A stretch of 49,128 nt of DNA, taken from the NCBI GenBank assembly GCA_903918195.1, contig CAIXDS010000121.1:1-49128 (forward strand). Reading direction: 5' to 3'. The notes beneath the pieces were generated by a model. It ran no database searches. It worked only from the letters and a program-made list of their open reading frames with translations, and was not told the origin of the DNA. The position numbers and the translations under genes were made by a program. Origin of the DNA: an uncultured Acetobacteraceae bacterium (GTDB lineage Bacteria; Pseudomonadota; Alphaproteobacteria; Acetobacterales; Acetobacteraceae). Below, piece after piece: positions 1 through 7,507 of this stretch (position 1 is the first letter of the stretch; each line of letters starts with the position of its first letter).

Positions 1-50
1 AGGAGATGCCGCGGCCCTTCCTCACCCCCCTCTTCCCAAAACCCTTAAAG

Positions 51-138
51 TGATGGGGTCCAGGGGCCTCTCGGCCGTCGTGCCGAAGGCGCGCTGCGCG
101 CGACGGCGGGTCCAGGGCAGAGCCCTGGCCTTCCTTCA
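51..138 (-). repeat. Dispersed GC-rich hairpin repeat, copy 1
   Basis: Read on the minus strand, this copy begins with GAAGGAAGGCCAGGGC, forms a stem-loop (CCAGGGC/GCCCTGG) and ends with GAGGCCCCTGGACCCCATCA. The same framework recurs near 9398, 22630 and 35625, and in shortened form near 1003 and 17598. Between the two conserved ends this copy carries a second, longer GC-rich hairpin (GCCGTCGTGCCGAAGGC type). It abuts the stop codon of the enoyl-CoA hydratase and could work as a transcription terminator. Confidence 0.7.
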
Positions 139-912
139 CCCAATTGCCCTGCCGCCGCGGCTGAAATCCGGCGCCCGTTTCTCGAAGAACGCCGCCACCG
201 CCTCCTGCAGCTCGGCCGACTGCAACTGACGCACGAACACCGTTGCCTCCTCCTCAATCCGCTCGGCCACCGTGACAGAGGCGGATTTCAGCAGCGCCTT
301 GGTGGCAAGCAGCGCCGCCGGTGCTTTGGCAGCCAGCCGGTCGGCGAGCGCACGTGCGGCCGCCAGCAGGTCGGCCGCCGGCACCACCCGCCCGACCAGC
401 CCGATGCGCTGGGCCGTCGCCGCGTCGAACGGATCGCCGAGAAAAAACAGCTCGGCCGCACGCTGGTAGCCGGCCAGGCGGGGCAACAGGAGAGAACTTG
501 CCGCCTCCGGCACCAGGCCGAGGTTCACGAAGGGCAGCATAAACCGCGCGTCCTCGGCAGCGAGGACAAGATCGCAGTGCAGCAGCATGGTGGTGCCGAT
601 GCCCACCGCCGGCCCTTGCACCGCCGCCACCAACGGCTTGCGCGCGCCGGCCAACCCGCGCAGGAAGCGGAATACCGGCCGGTCTGAGCCGTCGGGCGGA
701 TGGGCGAGGAAATCGTGCAGGTCGTTGCCGGCGGTGAATGCCCCGCCGTGTCCGTGGAACAGCACCACCCGCACGGCTTCGTCCGCCTCCGCCGCTTCCA
801 GCGCCTCGGCCAGGGCGGCATACATCGCCACCGTAATGGCGTTGCGCTTGTCCGGCCGGTCGAACACGATCTCGGCGACCGCGCCGCGGCGCTCCGTGGT
901 GATGCCGCTCAT
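136..912 (-). CDS. Enoyl-CoA hydratase/isomerase family protein
   Basis: A 258-residue crotonase-fold protein, the usual length for the family. It opens with ITTERRGAVAEIVFDRPDKR, the typical first strand and RPxxxNA segment, followed by the oxyanion-hole region (GGAFTAGNDLHDF, about residues 59-71) and the GPAVGIGTTMLLHCDLVLAA segment around residue 105. The residue normally acting as the second catalytic Glu is replaced in this clade, so hydratase versus isomerase activity cannot be decided. The ATG at 912 was chosen because the family alignment starts there; the open frame continues upstream without homology. It lies 134 bases downstream of phnM and is probably a separate unit in acyl-CoA catabolism. 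The 3' end touches the dispersed repeat. Confidence 0.88.
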   Translation of the reverse strand: MSGITTERRGAVAEIVFDRPDKRNAITVAMYAALAEALEAAEADEAVRVVLFHGHGGAFTAGNDLHDFLAHPPDGSDRPVFRFLRGLAGARKPLVAAVQGPAVGIGTTMLLHCDLVLAAEDARFMLPFVNLGLVPEAASSLLLPRLAGYQRAAELFFLGDPFDAATAQRIGLVGRVVPAADLLAAARALADRLAAKAPAALLATKALLKSASVTVAERIEEEATVFVRQLQSAELQEAVAAFFEKRAPDFSRGGRAIG

Positions 913-1002
913 GGGCGGGTGATCAGCATGAGGGCCGGGTTCTCGAATGGTTCGGTCATGTTTGTTTCCTCCAGGCTGCGCGCGCGGACAGCGAAGCAAG
1001 GT

Positions 1003-1025
1003 CCTTTGCACCCCATTCGTCCAGC
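1003..1025 (+). repeat. Truncated copy of the dispersed hairpin repeat
   Basis: GCAAGGTCCTTTGCACCCCATTC keeps the two ends of the dispersed repeat (AAGG and CACCCCATT) but lacks the internal stems. It lies just downstream of the minus-strand phnM stop codon. The call rests only on similarity to the full copies in this window. Confidence 0.45.
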
Positions 1026-1046
1026 GGTTTTTGGCACACGCGGCAC

Positions 1047-2192
1047 TCACCCCAGCCGGGACACCCCTTCGGCCGACATCCAGGCCAGCCTTCCCGCGGC
1101 GATGGTCGCCACCGGCCGCGGTGGGCCGTGCTGCGCGGACACCAGCACCAGATCGGCGCGCTTGCCGGGCAGCAGGCGGCCACGGTCCGGCAGGCGCGCC
1201 GCGTCCGCCGCATGGGCCGACACCAGCGCCCAGGCGGCGGCCAGGTCCAACACGCCGCGCTGCGCGAGGACGAAGGGGGCCTGCAGCAGACACGGATAAT
1301 AATAGTCGCTGGTAAGCACGCGGCAGATGCCGGCCTCGGCCATCACGGCGGCCGACGCCCAGCCCATATGGGAGCCGCCGCGCACCACATTGGGGCTGCC
1401 CATGGCGACGAAATCACCGGCGGCGGCGGCAGCCTCGGCGACCTCCACGGCCATGGGAAACTCGCAGATTTGCGCCCCGCGGCGGCGGAAATCCGCACGC
1501 GCCTGGAGCGTTTCGTCGTCGTGGCTGGCCATCGGCAGGCCGGCCGCGCGGGCGGCGGCGGCGATGCGGTCCAGCGCCGGCCCGACATCGTCCGCCCTGG
1601 CGCCGACGCCGCCGGCGAGGGCGCGGAATTCCGCCAGACTCATGCCGGCGCGGTCGCTGTATTTGGCGCCCTTCACCGGGTCGTGCACGCGGCGCAGGAT
1701 CGCCGGGGTGTGGTCGTTGAAGGCCAGCAGGTGCACCCGGCCGGCGGCGATGTCGGCCAGCGCGGTGTCCAGCGCGTCGAGGTTGTAGGCCTCCCAGCGC
1801 AAATGGATGCGCATGTCGCACACCCAGGCGCGCGCATGCAGCGCGTCCACCAGGGCGCGCCATGATTCTATGCTCCGCAGCCCGGGTTCCCAGGACAGGG
1901 TGACGCCGTGATAGGCGGTGGTGATGCCGTTGCCGAGCAATTGCCGCTCGGTCTCCGCCAGCGCCAGCGCGGCGGCGAAATCGACGCCGGGGCGGGGCTG
2001 CAACTGGCGCTCGAAGGCATCGCCATGGATGTCGATGATGCCGGGCAGCACTTTTAGCCCGCGCGCATCCAGCACCGCGGCGCCGGACTCGCCGGCTTCG
2101 GCGATGCGCTCCCCGGCGACCCACAGATCGGCGATGACAAACCCGCTGTCGGGACAAAGCACTTCGCCGCCGGCAATCCGCAATGGTCGCAT
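1047..2192 (-). CDS. phnM: PhnM-like alpha-D-ribose 1-methylphosphonate 5-triphosphate diphosphatase, first paralogue
   Basis: A 381-residue amidohydrolase-superfamily protein. PhnM removes pyrophosphate from alpha-D-ribose 1-methylphosphonate 5-triphosphate before C-P bond cleavage. The metal-binding region reads IDIHGDAFERQLQPRP near residue 63, against IDVHTDNLERQVQPR in the second copy at 7504-8634. Later blocks are also shared: FNDHTP, SHDDET, EFPMAVE and NVVRGGSHMG, followed by LTSDYYYPCLLQ. The start at 2192 follows family length; the frame runs upstream into phnF. It starts 11 bases after the phnF stop, so phnF and this gene form a two-gene unit divergent from the main phn operon. The paralogue may be redundant or have shifted substrate preference. 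Confidence 0.85.
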   Translation of the reverse strand: MRPLRIAGGEVLCPDSGFVIADLWVAGERIAEAGESGAAVLDARGLKVLPGIIDIHGDAFERQLQPRPGVDFAAALALAETERQLLGNGITTAYHGVTLSWEPGLRSIESWRALVDALHARAWVCDMRIHLRWEAYNLDALDTALADIAAGRVHLLAFNDHTPAILRRVHDPVKGAKYSDRAGMSLAEFRALAGGVGARADDVGPALDRIAAAARAAGLPMASHDDETLQARADFRRRGAQICEFPMAVEVAEAAAAAGDFVAMGSPNVVRGGSHMGWASAAVMAEAGICRVLTSDYYYPCLLQAPFVLAQRGVLDLAAAWALVSAHAADAARLPDRGRLLPGKRADLVLVSAQHGPPRPVATIAAGRLAWMSAEGVSRLG

Positions 2193-2202
2193 CGTTTTTC
2201 CT

Positions 2203-2970
2203 CTACGGCTCGAACACGATCTGTACCCGCGGCGTCGGGTAGCAACTGATGCCAAACTCGATCACCGCGCCGGCGGCATCGACGTTGACGTTTTCGGTGA
2301 CCAGCAGCGGCCGGTTGCGCGGCATGCGCAGCAACTCGGCCTCGTTGCCCTGCGGCATGCGCGCGCTGACGCGGGTCTGCTGGCGGCGGTAATCGTTCAC
2401 GCCGACGCGGGCGAGCGCTTCGGTCACGCTCGCGCAGGCCTGCAGCGCGTCCAACAGGCCGGGATAGCGGGCGGCGGGAAAATGGTGGCTGCTCAGGCTG
2501 ACCGGGCGGCCATCGGCCAGGCCCAGCCGCGTCAGCCGCGCCACGCGCGCGCCCTCGGGCAGGCCGAGACCGGCGGCGACGGCGGCGTCGGCGGCGAGTT
2601 CGCGCACATCCAGCACCCGTCCGCCCGGCTCCTTGTTGTGCGCGCGTATCCACTCGGAGAAGCGGGTGCGGGCGCTGATGGCGTAGTCCAGCACGTCTTC
2701 GGCGATGAAGCTGCCGCGGCCCTGCTCCACCTGCACCAGGCCGGCGCGCGACAATTCCTCCAGCGCCCGGCGCACGGTGTGGCGGTTGACGCCGAAGCGG
2801 GTGGACATCTGCGCCTCGGTGGGCAGACGGGCGCCCGGGGCGAGCACGCCGTCGGTGACGTCCTGTTCGATCGAGCGGGCGATCTGCTGCCACAGGGCGA
2901 TGCCCCGACCATGCTCCAGCGGGGCGGCCAAAGGCCCGGGCGACGCCTGCGTCATGCGAACTTCATCCAT
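2203..2970 (-). CDS. phnF: Phosphonate operon regulator PhnF (GntR family, HutC subfamily)
   Basis: 255 residues. The N-terminal winged helix-turn-helix (about residues 20-85) contains the GntR signature LPTEAQMSTRFGVNRHTVRR. The C-terminal UTRA ligand-binding domain (about 105-250) includes LSSHHFPAARYPGL and TENVNVDAAGAVIEFGI. HutC-type regulators usually repress neighbouring genes until an effector binds UTRA. The start at 2970 is supported by GGAG placed 5 bases upstream; an in-frame ATG at 2955 is an alternative. The gene diverges from phnG and is followed directly by a phnM copy. A perfect palindrome of the GT-n-TA-n-AC type sits at 3027-3036 between the two transcription units, a good candidate for its own operator. 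Confidence 0.92.
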   Translation of the reverse strand: MDEVRMTQASPGPLAAPLEHGRGIALWQQIARSIEQDVTDGVLAPGARLPTEAQMSTRFGVNRHTVRRALEELSRAGLVQVEQGRGSFIAEDVLDYAISARTRFSEWIRAHNKEPGGRVLDVRELAADAAVAAGLGLPEGARVARLTRLGLADGRPVSLSSHHFPAARYPGLLDALQACASVTEALARVGVNDYRRQQTRVSARMPQGNEAELLRMPRNRPLLVTENVNVDAAGAVIEFGISCYPTPRVQIVFEP

Positions 2971-2998
2971 TCTCCGGCCCGGACCGTGCGAGTGACGC

Positions 2999-3028
2999 TT
3001 GACGCATAGCAAAGAAAAGCTCTAGCTG
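2999..3028 (+). promoter_or_regulatory. Candidate phnG operon promoter
   Basis: TTGACG at 2999-3004 is a good -35 hexamer; 18 bases later lies a weak -10-like TAGCTG at 3023-3028. The predicted start point falls on or next to the palindrome at 3027-3036 and leaves a leader of about 25 bases before the phnG ATG at 3061. The assignment is inference from spacing. Confidence 0.35.
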
Positions 3029-3036
3029 TCTAGACA
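3027..3036. promoter_or_regulatory. Candidate PhnF operator palindrome
   Basis: TGTCTAGACA is a perfect 10-base palindrome whose core, GTCTAGAC, fits the GT-n-TA-n-AC consensus of HutC-type GntR regulators. It lies between the divergent phnF and phnG genes, 24 bases before the phnG start, where binding would block transcription initiation. The surrounding CTGTCTAGACATCTACAC also faintly resembles a PhoB box, but the match is poor. Confidence 0.6.
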
Positions 3037-3060
3037 TCTACACAGCATTCCGACCGCCCC

Positions 3061-3528
3061 ATGCCCGATACGCCCCTTCCTGATTCCGCCCCGCGACAGC
3101 ACTGGATGAGCGTGCTGGCCCGCGCCGGCACCGACGAAATTGCCGCGCTGCTGACCAACGTCCCCGCCCTGCCTGCCCATGTCCGCTTGCGCGGGCCGGA
3201 AGCCGGGCTGGTCATGCTGCGCGGCCGTGCCGGCGGCGCCGGGGCGGCGTTCAACCTGGGTGAGATGACGGTGACGCGTTGCACCGTGCGGATCGCCGAC
3301 GGCCAGGTCGGCCACGCCTATGTCGCCGGCCGCGACGCCATGCAGGCCGAGCTGGCCGCGCTGCTGGACGCGGCACTGCAGGACCCGGCCCGGCATGATG
3401 CCTTGCAGGCGGCGGTGATTGCCCCGCTCGCCGCCCGCCAGCTGGCGGCGCGCGACGCCGCTGCCCGCCGTGCCGCGGCGACACGGGTGGAATTCTTCAC
3501 CATGGCAACGATGCGGACCACCGAATGA
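3061..3528 (+). CDS. phnG: C-P lyase core subunit PhnG
   Basis: 155 residues, the normal size of PhnG, a subunit of the PhnGHIJ core complex that transfers the phosphonate to ATP and cleaves the C-P bond. The family pattern is clear: RQHWMSVLARA at the N-terminus, the segment VRLRGPEAGLVMLRGRAGG, then FNLGEMTVTRCTVRI and GHAYVAGRD. It is the first gene of the plus-strand operon. Its stop overlaps the phnH ATG (ATGA), indicating coupled translation. No strong ribosome binding site is visible before the ATG, but the N-terminal homology fixes the start well. Confidence 0.95.
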   Translation: MPDTPLPDSAPRQHWMSVLARAGTDEIAALLTNVPALPAHVRLRGPEAGLVMLRGRAGGAGAAFNLGEMTVTRCTVRIADGQVGHAYVAGRDAMQAELAALLDAALQDPARHDALQAAVIAPLAARQLAARDAAARRAAATRVEFFTMATMRTTE

Positions 3529-4097
3529 GTATCGACCTGCCCGGCTTCGCCGACCCCGTGCTGGGGTCGCAGGCCTGTTTCCGCGCCGTGCTCGACGCCA
3601 TGGCACGGCCCGGCACGTTCCGCGCGGCCGGCGCGGGCCTGAGCCCGCCCGCCCCGCTTGTGCCCGCCGCGGCCGCGGTGCTGCTGACATTGGTGGATGC
3701 CGAGACGCCGTTCTACCTCGCCCCCGGCTTTGCCCCGGCGCAGGACTGGATCGGATTTCATTGCGGTGCGCTGCCCGTCGAGTTCCCCGGCGTCGCCGCG
3801 TTCGTGCTCGCCGATACGTTGCCCGACCTCGCCGCGCTGGCGGCCGGCAGCGACGAGTCGCCGGACGCGTCGGCCACGGTGATCCTGCAGGTCGCGGCGC
3901 TGGGCAGCGGCCGGCGCCTGCGCTTGTCCGGTCCGGGCCTGCGCGTGCCCGTCTCCGTGGACGTGACGGGGTTGCCGGACAATTTCCCCGTGCTCTGGGC
4001 GGCGAACCACGCGCTGTATCCGCGCGGCATCGATATTCTTCTGTGCAGCGGCACCACCCTGGCGGCGCTGCCGCGCAGCGTGCGAGTGGAGGGCTGA
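3525..4097 (+). CDS. phnH: C-P lyase core subunit PhnH
   Basis: 190 residues. PhnH is the dimeric, catalytically silent core subunit needed for the PhnGHIJ complex. Diagnostic stretches are FRAVLDAMARPGTF (about residues 20-33), LTLVDAETPFYLAP, TLPDLAALAAGSDESPDASA, and the C-terminal part LPDNFPVLWAANHALYPRG followed by IDILLCSGTTLAALPRS. It overlaps phnG by four bases and ends three bases before phnI, so it sits in the middle of the coupled operon. Confidence 0.95.
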   Translation: MSIDLPGFADPVLGSQACFRAVLDAMARPGTFRAAGAGLSPPAPLVPAAAAVLLTLVDAETPFYLAPGFAPAQDWIGFHCGALPVEFPGVAAFVLADTLPDLAALAAGSDESPDASATVILQVAALGSGRRLRLSGPGLRVPVSVDVTGLPDNFPVLWAANHALYPRGIDILLCSGTTLAALPRSVRVEG

Positions 4098-4100
4098 GCC

Positions 4101-5174
4101 ATGGCCTATGTCGCGGTAAAAGGCGGCGAGCGCGCCATCGATAACGCCCATGCCTGGCTCGCCGAGGCGCGGCGCGGCGATACGTCGGTCGCCGAAATCG
4201 GCACCGCGCAGATCGCCGGACAGCTCGGCCGCGCGGTGGACCGGGTGATGACCGAGGGCTCGCTGTACGACCGCGAACTGGCCGCGCTGGCGATCAAGCA
4301 GGCGCAGGGCGACCTGATCGAGGCAGCCTTCCTGCTGCGCGCCTACCGCACCACCCTGCCCCGCTTCGCCCATGCGGCCCCGGTGGACACAGCCGCGATG
4401 CAGATCCGACGACGCATTTCCGCGGTCTACAAGGATTTGCCGGGTGGGCAGGTGCTCGGCCCCACCTATGACTACACCCACCGGCTGCTGGATTTTTCGC
4501 TGTTGGGCGAAGCCGTTCCGCCGCCGGCCCCCGAGGCGCCGGCAGCGGCTGCGAACATGCCGCGCGTCACCGACATCCTCGCCCATGAGGGCCTGATCGA
4601 GGCGGATGGCGCGGGAGGAAAAGAGCCCGGCGACATCACGCGCGAACCGCTGTCCTTTCCGGCCGAACGTGACGTGCGCCTGCAATCGATCGCGCGCGGC
4701 GACGAAGGTTTTCTGCTCGCGCTGGGCTATTCGACGCAGCGCGGCTGGGGCGGTTCGCACCCGTTTGTCGGCGAAATCCGCGCCGGCGACGTGTCGGTGG
4801 AAATCACCCCGCCGGAGCTGGGTTTTGCCATCGATATCGCCGATGTCACGCTGACCGAATGCCAGATGGTCACCCAGTTCAAGGGCAGCAAAACCGTGCC
4901 GCCGCAGTTCACCCGCGGCTACGGCCTCGCCTTCGGCCATGCCGATCGCCGCGCCATGGCGATGGCGCTGGTGGACCGCGCCATGCGCGCGGAGGAGTTG
5001 GGCGAGGAGGTGACCGCGCCGGCACAGAACGTCGAGTTTGTGCTGTACCACTGCGACAACATCGAGGCGACCGGCTTCGTCGAGCACCTCAAGCTGCCGC
5101 ACTACGTCGATTTCCAGAGCGAGCTGGAAACCATCCGCCGCATGCGCGCCGAAGCGCGGGAGGACGCGGCATGA
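4101..5174 (+). CDS. phnI: C-P lyase core subunit PhnI (nucleosidase)
   Basis: 357 residues, typical of PhnI, which with PhnG, H and L replaces the adenine of ATP by the phosphonate to give ribose 1-phosphonate 5-triphosphate. Recognisable parts are MAYVAVKGGERAIDNAH at the start, QLGRAVDRVMTEGSLYD, ISAVYKDLPGGQVLGPTYDY and FTRGYGLAFGHADRRAMAMA, with VEFVLYHCDNIEATGFVEHL near the C-terminus. A short Pro/Ala-rich linker (PPPAPEAPAAAANM) is a minor local feature. The last bases overlap the phnJ start. Confidence 0.96.
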   Translation: MAYVAVKGGERAIDNAHAWLAEARRGDTSVAEIGTAQIAGQLGRAVDRVMTEGSLYDRELAALAIKQAQGDLIEAAFLLRAYRTTLPRFAHAAPVDTAAMQIRRRISAVYKDLPGGQVLGPTYDYTHRLLDFSLLGEAVPPPAPEAPAAAANMPRVTDILAHEGLIEADGAGGKEPGDITREPLSFPAERDVRLQSIARGDEGFLLALGYSTQRGWGGSHPFVGEIRAGDVSVEITPPELGFAIDIADVTLTECQMVTQFKGSKTVPPQFTRGYGLAFGHADRRAMAMALVDRAMRAEELGEEVTAPAQNVEFVLYHCDNIEATGFVEHLKLPHYVDFQSELETIRRMRAEAREDAA

Positions 5175-6034
5175 ACACCGGCTATAATTTCGCCTATCTG
5201 GATGAGCAGACCAAGCGCATGGTCCGCCGCGCCATCCTCAAGGCGGTGGCCATTCCGGGCCACCAGGTACCGTTCGGCAGCCGCGAGATGCCGCTGCCCT
5301 ATGGCTGGGGCACCGGCGGCATCCAGCTCACCGCCTCCATCATCGGCCCGGACGATGTGCTGAAGGTGATCGACCAGGGCGCCGACGACACCACCAATGC
5401 GGTGTCGATCCGCCGCTTCTTCGCCCGCACCGCCGGGGTGGCGCCGACCACGCGCACCGGCGACGCCAGCATCATCCAGACGCGCCACCGCATCCCGGAA
5501 AAGCCCCTGCGCGAGGACCAGATCATCGTCTACCAGGTTCCGCAGCCCGAGCCGCTGTCACGGCTTGAGCCGAGCCGGGCGGAGACGCGGCGCATGCATG
5601 CGCTGTCCGAATACGGCCTGATGCATGTGAAACTCTATGAAGACATCACGCGGTTTGGACACGTGGCAATCAGCTACGATTATCCGGTGATGGTGAATCA
5701 TCGCTACCTGATGGCGCCCTCGCCGATTCCGGCCTTCGACAATCCGAAGCTGCACATGATGCCGGCGTTGCAGCTGTTCGGCGCCGGGCGCGAGAAACGC
5801 ATCTATGCGGTGCCGCCCTGGACCGACGTGCGCAGCCTGGATTTCGACGACCACCCCTTCCGCGCCGCCCGTGCGCCGCATTCCTGCGGCCTGTGCGGCG
5901 CCACCGACGGTTATCTCGATGAAGTGGTGGTGGATGATCGCGGCGGGCGGCTGTTCGTGTGTTCCGACACCGACCATTGCGAGACGCGCCGCGCCGCCGG
6001 CCACACCGGCGCCGACGCGCTGGCGGCGGAGTGA
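5171..6034 (+). CDS. phnJ: C-P lyase radical SAM subunit PhnJ
   Basis: 287 residues. PhnJ is the radical-SAM enzyme that cleaves the C-P bond of alpha-D-ribose 1-methylphosphonate 5-phosphate, giving methane when the substrate is methylphosphonate. The cluster ligands C239, C242 and C264 form the PhnJ-specific CX2CX21C motif, and C270, six residues later, matches the thiyl-radical cysteine. The N-terminal MNTGYNFAYLDEQTKRMVRR is diagnostic and fixes the ATG at 5171, overlapping the phnI stop. All catalytic residues are present, so the lyase should be active. Confidence 0.97.
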   Translation: MNTGYNFAYLDEQTKRMVRRAILKAVAIPGHQVPFGSREMPLPYGWGTGGIQLTASIIGPDDVLKVIDQGADDTTNAVSIRRFFARTAGVAPTTRTGDASIIQTRHRIPEKPLREDQIIVYQVPQPEPLSRLEPSRAETRRMHALSEYGLMHVKLYEDITRFGHVAISYDYPVMVNHRYLMAPSPIPAFDNPKLHMMPALQLFGAGREKRIYAVPPWTDVRSLDFDDHPFRAARAPHSCGLCGATDGYLDEVVVDDRGGRLFVCSDTDHCETRRAAGHTGADALAAE

Positions 6035-6038
6035 GGCG

Positions 6039-6815
6039 ATGAGCGAGGACACGCTGCTTTCCGCCAGCCGCCTGACGCTGCGCTTCGGCGCGGTGCCGGC
6101 GCTGGTCGAGGTCGATGCCGAGCTGTGGCCCGGCGAGGTGCTGGCAGTGGTCGGCGAATCGGGCTCGGGCAAGACCACGCTGCTGAACGTGCTGTCCGGC
6201 CGGCTGCGCCCGCAATCCGGCGTGGTCTGGTACCGCGACCCCGAAGGCCGCCTGCACGATGTGCATGCGATGCCGCTGCCGGCGCTGCGCGCGTTGCATC
6301 GCTCCGACTGGGGTTTTGTCCATCAGAACCCGCGCGAAAATCTGCGTTTGGGCGTCACCGCCGGCGGCAACGTGGGGGAGCGGCTGATGGCGCAGGGATC
6401 GCGCCATTACGGCCGCATCCGCGAGGAGGCGATTGGCTGGCTGCGGCAGGTGGAAATCGACGCCGACCGGGTGGATGACCTGCCGCGCACTTTTTCCGGC
6501 GGCATGCTGCAACGACTGCAGATCGCCCGCACGCTGGTGACGCATCCGCGGCTGGTGTTCATGGACGAACCGACCGGCGGGCTCGATGTGTCGGTGCAGG
6601 CCCGGCTGCTCGACCTGATCCGCAGCCTGGTGTCCCGGCTCGGCATCGCCGCCGTGCTGGTCACGCATGATCTGGCGGTGGCGCGGCTGCTGGCGCATCG
6701 CATCATGGTGATGCAGCGCGGCCGGGTGGTGGAGGCGGGCCTGACCGATCAGGTGCTGGACGATCCGCGGCACGAATACACGCAGCTTCTCGTCAGTTCG
6801 GTGCTGCAGGCATGA
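6039..6815 (+). CDS. phnK: C-P lyase ABC-type ATPase PhnK
   Basis: 258 residues. PhnK is an ABC-type ATPase that docks on the PhnGHIJ core rather than on a membrane permease. Walker A is GESGSGKTT (about residues 37-45), the signature is FSGGMLQRLQIARTL, Walker B is LVFMDEPTGGLD and the H-loop is VLVTHDLAVARLLAHR. WGFVHQNPRENLRLGVTAG is the PhnK-type Q-loop region. The ATG at 6039 lies five bases after the phnJ stop; the longer frame upstream has no homology. The end overlaps phnL by four bases. Confidence 0.94.
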   Translation: MSEDTLLSASRLTLRFGAVPALVEVDAELWPGEVLAVVGESGSGKTTLLNVLSGRLRPQSGVVWYRDPEGRLHDVHAMPLPALRALHRSDWGFVHQNPRENLRLGVTAGGNVGERLMAQGSRHYGRIREEAIGWLRQVEIDADRVDDLPRTFSGGMLQRLQIARTLVTHPRLVFMDEPTGGLDVSVQARLLDLIRSLVSRLGIAAVLVTHDLAVARLLAHRIMVMQRGRVVEAGLTDQVLDDPRHEYTQLLVSSVLQA

Positions 6816-7507
6816 GCACCGTGATGCTGCGCACAGACTCCTTGGACAAATCCTTCACCCTCCACCTCCGCAACGGCCTGCGCATCCCCGTGCTGCACGA
6901 CGTCAATCTCGCCGTACATGCGGGCGAATGCGTTGCCCTCACCGGCCCGTCCGGCGCCGGGAAAACGACCCTTCTGCGCAGCCTGTACGGCAATTACCGC
7001 GCCGATGCCGGCCATATCTGGTTGCGCCATGACGGCGCGATGATCGACATCGCCGCCGCCCCGCCGCGCACCGTGGTGCAGGTGCGCGCGGCCACCCTCG
7101 GCTATGTCAGCCAGTTCCTGCGCGTGGTGCCGCGCGTGCCCGCGCTCGACATCGTCGCCGACGCCGCGCGCGGCCTGGCCCCCGACGTGGCCCGCGCCCG
7201 CGCGGAGGAGTTGCTGCTGCGGCTCAACATCCCGCGCCGGCTGCATGCCCTGCCGCCGGCGACGTTTTCCGGCGGCGAGCAGCAGCGGATCAACCTTGCC
7301 CGCGGCTTCATCGGCCGCCATCCGGTGCTGCTGCTCGACGAGCCCACCGCCAGCCTGGACGCCGAAAACCGTGACATCGTCATCGCCATGATCCGCGCGG
7401 CAAAGGCGGAAAAAATTGCCATCGTCGGCATTTTCCACGACACCACCGTGCGCGACGCGGTCGCCGACCGCACCCACGACGTGACGCCGCTGCAGGATGC
7501 CGCATGA
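6812..7507 (+). CDS. phnL: C-P lyase ABC-type ATPase PhnL
   Basis: 231 residues. PhnL is the second ABC-type ATPase of the C-P lyase system and takes part in forming the ribose phosphonate triphosphate. Walker A is GPSGAGKTTLLRSLYGNY (about 47-64), where LYGNY is typical of PhnL. The signature is FSGGEQQRINLARGF, Walker B is VLLLDEPTASLD and the H-loop is GIFHDTTVRDAVADR. It overlaps phnK and phnM by four bases each, so expression is translationally coupled. Confidence 0.94.
   Translation: MSTVMLRTDSLDKSFTLHLRNGLRIPVLHDVNLAVHAGECVALTGPSGAGKTTLLRSLYGNYRADAGHIWLRHDGAMIDIAAAPPRTVVQVRAATLGYVSQFLRVVPRVPALDIVADAARGLAPDVARARAEELLLRLNIPRRLHALPPATFSGGEQQRINLARGFIGRHPVLLLDEPTASLDAENRDIVIAMIRAAKAEKIAIVGIFHDTTVRDAVADRTHDVTPLQDAA

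Noticed and set aside
3318..5102. 594-residue antisense frame over phnG to phnI
   Set aside because: It is the mirror of three well-identified phn genes and has no recognisable domain.
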